Assembly: GCA_964645045.1 (NCBI GenBank)
Contig: CAZXYZ010000014.1
Span: 67,324 to 131,323 of the forward strand
Direction: 5' to 3'
From: Anammoximicrobium sp964645045
GTDB taxonomy: Bacteria; Planctomycetota; Planctomycetia; Pirellulales; Pirellulaceae
DNA length: 64,000 bases
Part shown: piece by piece, positions 61,090-64,000 of the stretch
How positions within the stretch are numbered: the stretch's first letter is position 1
Layout of the letters: the number at the start of each line of letters is the position of its first letter
Program-made: the position numbers and the translations under genes
Notes under the pieces: model-generated
Seen by the model: the letters and a program-made list of their open reading frames with translations, nothing else
Told to the model about the DNA's origin: nothing
Databases searched by the model: none

Positions 61090-64000
61090 GTGCAAAGAAA
61101 CAAATCGGGCTTGGGATTCGCGTCGCCCGCCGGAAAATCTCGCTCGGAACGCGAGCTACCTCGGTGGCGGAATGTTGCAAGCAAGCGTTCTCGAAGTCGC
61201 ACCCTGGTCTTCGAGCGCTTGGAAGATCGGCAACTCCTGGCGGCCGATTTAACAGCGCGGTTCGAGTTTACCGATTTAGCCGGCACCGTCGTCCCGTCTC
61301 TGCAGGTGGGACAGGATTTCTTGCTGCGGATGTACGTACGGGACGTGCGCAGCAATCCTCAAGGCGTCTTCCAGGCCTACTTTGATGTCAATTACAACGC
61401 GAGCCTCGTTTCCGCCAACGGGCCGATTACTCACGGACCAGAGTACGCGGCCCCAGGCACGACGGCGGGGAGCACCGCCACCGCGGGACTGATCGACGAT
61501 GTGGGCGGCAGGGACACGGACCAGTTCCGCCCCACGCCTCGCGACGCGGACCTGCTCCTGTTCAGCGTGCCGTTCCGCGCGAACCAAATCGGTGCCTTGC
61601 CCCTGACTGTGGACGAGGCCGACCAGCCGGACCGCATCGTGCTGTTCTTCGACACCGTAGCGGGCCTGCCGCTGAACAAAATCGACTTCACCGGCCCCGG
61701 CTTTAACAACGTCCCGCCGATCGAAATCGTAAACCCGAATGCCACCTTGCTGGCGGTTTCCGCCACCAGCGCGGCCAAGTCCGAAGGGAATGCCGGCAGC
61801 ACGCCGTTCACCTTTACCGTGACGCGGACGGGCGTGACGACCGGAGCGACGACCGTGAATTACGCCGTGGCCGGAACGGGAACGGACCCGGTCAATGCGG
61901 CGGACTTCGGCGGCACGCTGCCCAGCGGTGTGGTGAGCTTCGCCGGCGGCGAGACCAGCCAGACGATCACCGTCAACGTCAGCGGCGACACGACGGTCGA
62001 AGCCGACGAAGGCTTTTCCGTCACGCTGTCCAATCCCTCGGGCACGGCGCAGATTACGACGGCTGCGGCCGTCGGCACGATCCAGAACGACGACACGGCA
62101 CTGACCATTGCTGCCGCCGCTGCGGTCAAGCCGGAGGGAAATTCCGGAACTACGCCGTTCACGTTCACGGTGACCCGGACGGGCCTGGCCACAGGAACGA
62201 CCAACGTCAGTTACACGGTCGCGGGCACAGGAGCCGACTCGGCCAACGCGGCCGACTTTGGCGGCACGTTGCCCAGCGGAGCGGTGAGCTTTGCCGCTGG
62301 CGAGACTAGCAAGACGGTCACGGTAAACGTCAGCGGCGATACGGTGGTCGAGCCGGACGAAGGCTTCTCCGTGACGCTGTCCAACGCCTCGGGCGGTGCC
62401 CAGATCTTAACTGCGACGGCCGCTGGGACAATCCAGAACGACGACACGGCACTGACCATTGCTGCTGCCGCTGCGGCCAAGCCGGAGGGCAACACCGGAA
62501 CCACGCCGTTCACATTCACAGTGACCCGAACGGGCCTGCTCACGGGGGCGACCACCGCCAATTACGCGGTCGCGGGCACAGGAGCCAATCCGGCTAACGC
62601 GGCCGACTTTGGCGGCACGTTGCCCAGCGGGGCGGTGAGCTTTGCCGCTGGCGAGAGCACCAAAACGATCACCGTCAACGCCAGCGGCGACACCGCGGTC
62701 GAACCGGACGAGGGCTTTTCCGTCACGCTGTCCAATGCCTCGGGCGGCGCCCAGATCCTCACCGCGACGGCCGCCGGGACGATCCAGAACGACGACATCG
62801 CATTGGCAATTGCCGTCGCTGACGCCGCTAAGGCGGAAGGAACTACCGGCAACACGCCGTTCACGTTCACGGTGACCCGGACGGGCCTGACCGCGGGGAC
62901 AACCACCGTCAATTACGCGGTGGCGGGAACGGGTGCCAATCCGGCCAATACGGCGGACTTCGGCGGCACGCTGCCCAGCGGCGTGGTGAGCTTTGCCGCC
63001 GGCGAGACGAGCCAGACGATCACCGTCAATGTCAGCGGCGACACGCTGGCCGAACCGGACGAAGGCTTTTCCGTCACGCTGTCCAACGCCTCGGGTGGGG
63101 CCCAGATCCTCACCGGCTCGGCCGCCGGGACGATCCAGAACGACGACACGGCACTGGCCATTGCCGCTGCCGACGCAGTCAAGTCAGAAGGGAACACCGG
63201 CGATACGCCATTCACGTTCACGGTGACGCGGACGGGCCTGACCACCGCAACGACCACCGTCACTTACACCGTCGCGGGCACGGGAGCCAATTCAGCCAAC
63301 GCGGCCGACTTCGGCGGCACGCTGCCCAGCGGGGTGGTGACCTTTGCCGCCGGCGAGACCAGCCAGACGATCACCGTACACGTTAGCGGAGATTCGGCGG
63401 CCGAACCGGACGAGGGCTTTTCCGTCACGCTGTCCAATGCCTCGGGTGGTGCGCAGATCACAACCGCGACCGCCGCCGGCACGATCCAGAACGACGACAC
63501 GGCGCTGGCGATTGCCGCGGCGGATGCGGCCAAACCCGAAGGAATTTCCGGCAGCACGCCGTTCACGTTTACGGTGACCCGGACCGGCCTGACGACGGGA
63601 ACGACCACCGTCAATTACACCGTCGCGGGCACGGGAACCAATCCGGCCAACGCGGCCGACTTTGGCGGTACGCTGCCCAGCGGGGTGGTGAGCTTCGCTG
63701 CCGGCGAGAGCACCAAGACCATCACCGTCGACGTCAGCGGCGACACGCTGGTCGAGCCGAACGAGAACTTCTCCGTGACCCTGTCCAATGCCTCTGGCGG
63801 CGCGCAGATTGTCACGGCGACGGCCGCGGGAACGATCCAGAACGACGACATCGCATTGGCCATTGCCGCTGCCGACGCAGCCCAAGCGGAAGGAAACGCC
63901 GGCAGCACGTCGTTCACCTTCACGGTGACTCGGGCGGGCCTGATCACGGGAACGACCACCGTCAACTACGCAGTGTCGGGCACGGGAGCCAATCCGACCA
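61090..64000 (+). CDS. Surface protein 5: LEPR-XLL protein with cohesin-like domain and Calx-beta repeats (3' end beyond window)
   Basis: From GTG 61090 (GGGAGG about ten bases upstream) an open frame runs to the window end, 970 codons so far. The N-terminus is basic and carries LVFERLEDRQLLA. A cohesin-like or DUF4457-like domain follows (about 55-215, LQVGQDFLLRMYVRDVRSNP, VFQAYFDVNYNASLV). Calx-beta domains of 117 residues start near residue 220, each with SEGNAGSTPFTFTVTRTG, NAADFGGTLPSGVVSFAGGE, EADEGFSVTLSN and GTIQNDDT. Six complete copies and part of a seventh are visible. Calx-beta units bind calcium and build long adhesin stalks. Confidence 0.85.
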   Translation, partial: MQRNKSGLGFASPAGKSRSERELPRWRNVASKRSRSRTLVFERLEDRQLLAADLTARFEFTDLAGTVVPSLQVGQDFLLRMYVRDVRSNPQGVFQAYFDVNYNASLVSANGPITHGPEYAAPGTTAGSTATAGLIDDVGGRDTDQFRPTPRDADLLLFSVPFRANQIGALPLTVDEADQPDRIVLFFDTVAGLPLNKIDFTGPGFNNVPPIEIVNPNATLLAVSATSAAKSEGNAGSTPFTFTVTRTGVTTGATTVNYAVAGTGTDPVNAADFGGTLPSGVVSFAGGETSQTITVNVSGDTTVEADEGFSVTLSNPSGTAQITTAAAVGTIQNDDTALTIAAAAAVKPEGNSGTTPFTFTVTRTGLATGTTNVSYTVAGTGADSANAADFGGTLPSGAVSFAAGETSKTVTVNVSGDTVVEPDEGFSVTLSNASGGAQILTATAAGTIQNDDTALTIAAAAAAKPEGNTGTTPFTFTVTRTGLLTGATTANYAVAGTGANPANAADFGGTLPSGAVSFAAGESTKTITVNASGDTAVEPDEGFSVTLSNASGGAQILTATAAGTIQNDDIALAIAVADAAKAEGTTGNTPFTFTVTRTGLTAGTTTVNYAVAGTGANPANTADFGGTLPSGVVSFAAGETSQTITVNVSGDTLAEPDEGFSVTLSNASGGAQILTGSAAGTIQNDDTALAIAAADAVKSEGNTGDTPFTFTVTRTGLTTATTTVTYTVAGTGANSANAADFGGTLPSGVVTFAAGETSQTITVHVSGDSAAEPDEGFSVTLSNASGGAQITTATAAGTIQNDDTALAIAAADAAKPEGISGSTPFTFTVTRTGLTTGTTTVNYTVAGTGTNPANAADFGGTLPSGVVSFAAGESTKTITVDVSGDTLVEPNENFSVTLSNASGGAQIVTATAAGTIQNDDIALAIAAADAAQAEGNAGSTSFTFTVTRAGLITGTTTVNYAVSGTGANPT
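61747..64000 (+). repeat. 351-bp tandem repeats encoding Calx-beta domains
   Basis: Units start at 61747, 62098, 62449, 62800, 63151, 63502 and 63853, exactly 351 bp apart without length change. Six complete units lie in the window and the array continues beyond it. The high DNA similarity points to recent amplification or gene conversion. Confidence 0.95.

Noticed and set aside
61860..63965. Six minus-strand frames of exactly 116 codons in a row
   Set aside because: They are shadows of the 351-bp Calx-beta repeats; their equal length reflects one antisense stop per repeat.
1..64000. tRNA, rRNA, insertion sequences with transposase genes, phage genes, replication origin
   Set aside because: None was recognised by reading both strands; the repeats seen carry no transposase gene within the window.

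Overview
The window looks like the chromosome of a GC-rich planctomycete, probably of the Pirellula/Rhodopirellula type. The evidence is a set of lineage-typical proteins: large secreted proteins with an N-terminal L-E-x-L-E-x-R-x-L-L-A motif, dockerin pairs and SdrD-like B domains; a BBP7-type outer-membrane barrel; SHD1/PQQ-propeller proteins; Tat-exported Gfo/Idh/MocA oxidoreductases; a DUF1559-type prepilin start; and many intergenic perfect palindromes. A run of exactly 100 N (54073-54172) shows this is a scaffolded assembly.

Layout. 1-1.1 kb is a scrapyard: an enolase remnant missing its N-terminus and centre, a clipped prepilin start and another C-terminal scrap. 1.2-4.6 kb is a one-polypeptide type IIG/IIL (MmeI-like) restriction-modification enzyme, followed by a MacB permease scrap. 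5.1-13.7 kb is an arsenosugar-type locus: nucleoside phosphorylase, SAM methyltransferase, ArsR regulator, cysteine desulfurase-like enzyme, TIGR04283 glycosyltransferase, DsbB-like protein, sterol-desaturase-like hydroxylase and, beyond an opposing PQQ-propeller gene, ArsS. Next to ArsS is a 13-codon stub of what looks like the TIGR04282 partner. A palindrome overlapping the first promoter is a candidate ArsR operator.

13.7-23.6 kb holds a GroES-like protein, a 1991-residue secreted solenoid with about 29 repeats of 39 residues plus TPRs, a MazF-type toxin-antitoxin pair and a Ski2-like helicase. 23.7-34.6 kb is a MoxR/DUF58/VWA (Bat-like) cluster read right to left, its gene junctions studded with different palindromes. 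34.7-38.9 kb is a small island: an AAA ATPase plus a TOPRIM-like partner (candidate defence pair) flanked by two 255-bp copies of the 3' end of a DMFase-like gene, then a broken zinc-ribbon gene. 40.3-46.4 kb carries three Gfo/Idh/MocA oxidoreductases, a ceramidase-like protein and a ThuA-domain protein. 46.6-64 kb encodes five surface proteins sharing the same N-terminal motif plus a BBP7 barrel. One of them contains the assembly gap inside a 333-bp tandem repeat; the last runs off the window with 351-bp Calx-beta repeats.

The strongest leads are the arsenosugar locus with added membrane and sulfur enzymes and a broken glycosyltransferase, the 39-residue solenoid, the ATPase/TOPRIM pair bracketed by duplicated gene ends, and several families of long palindromes whose stems appear to co-vary. 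No tRNA, rRNA or CRISPR array was recognised.
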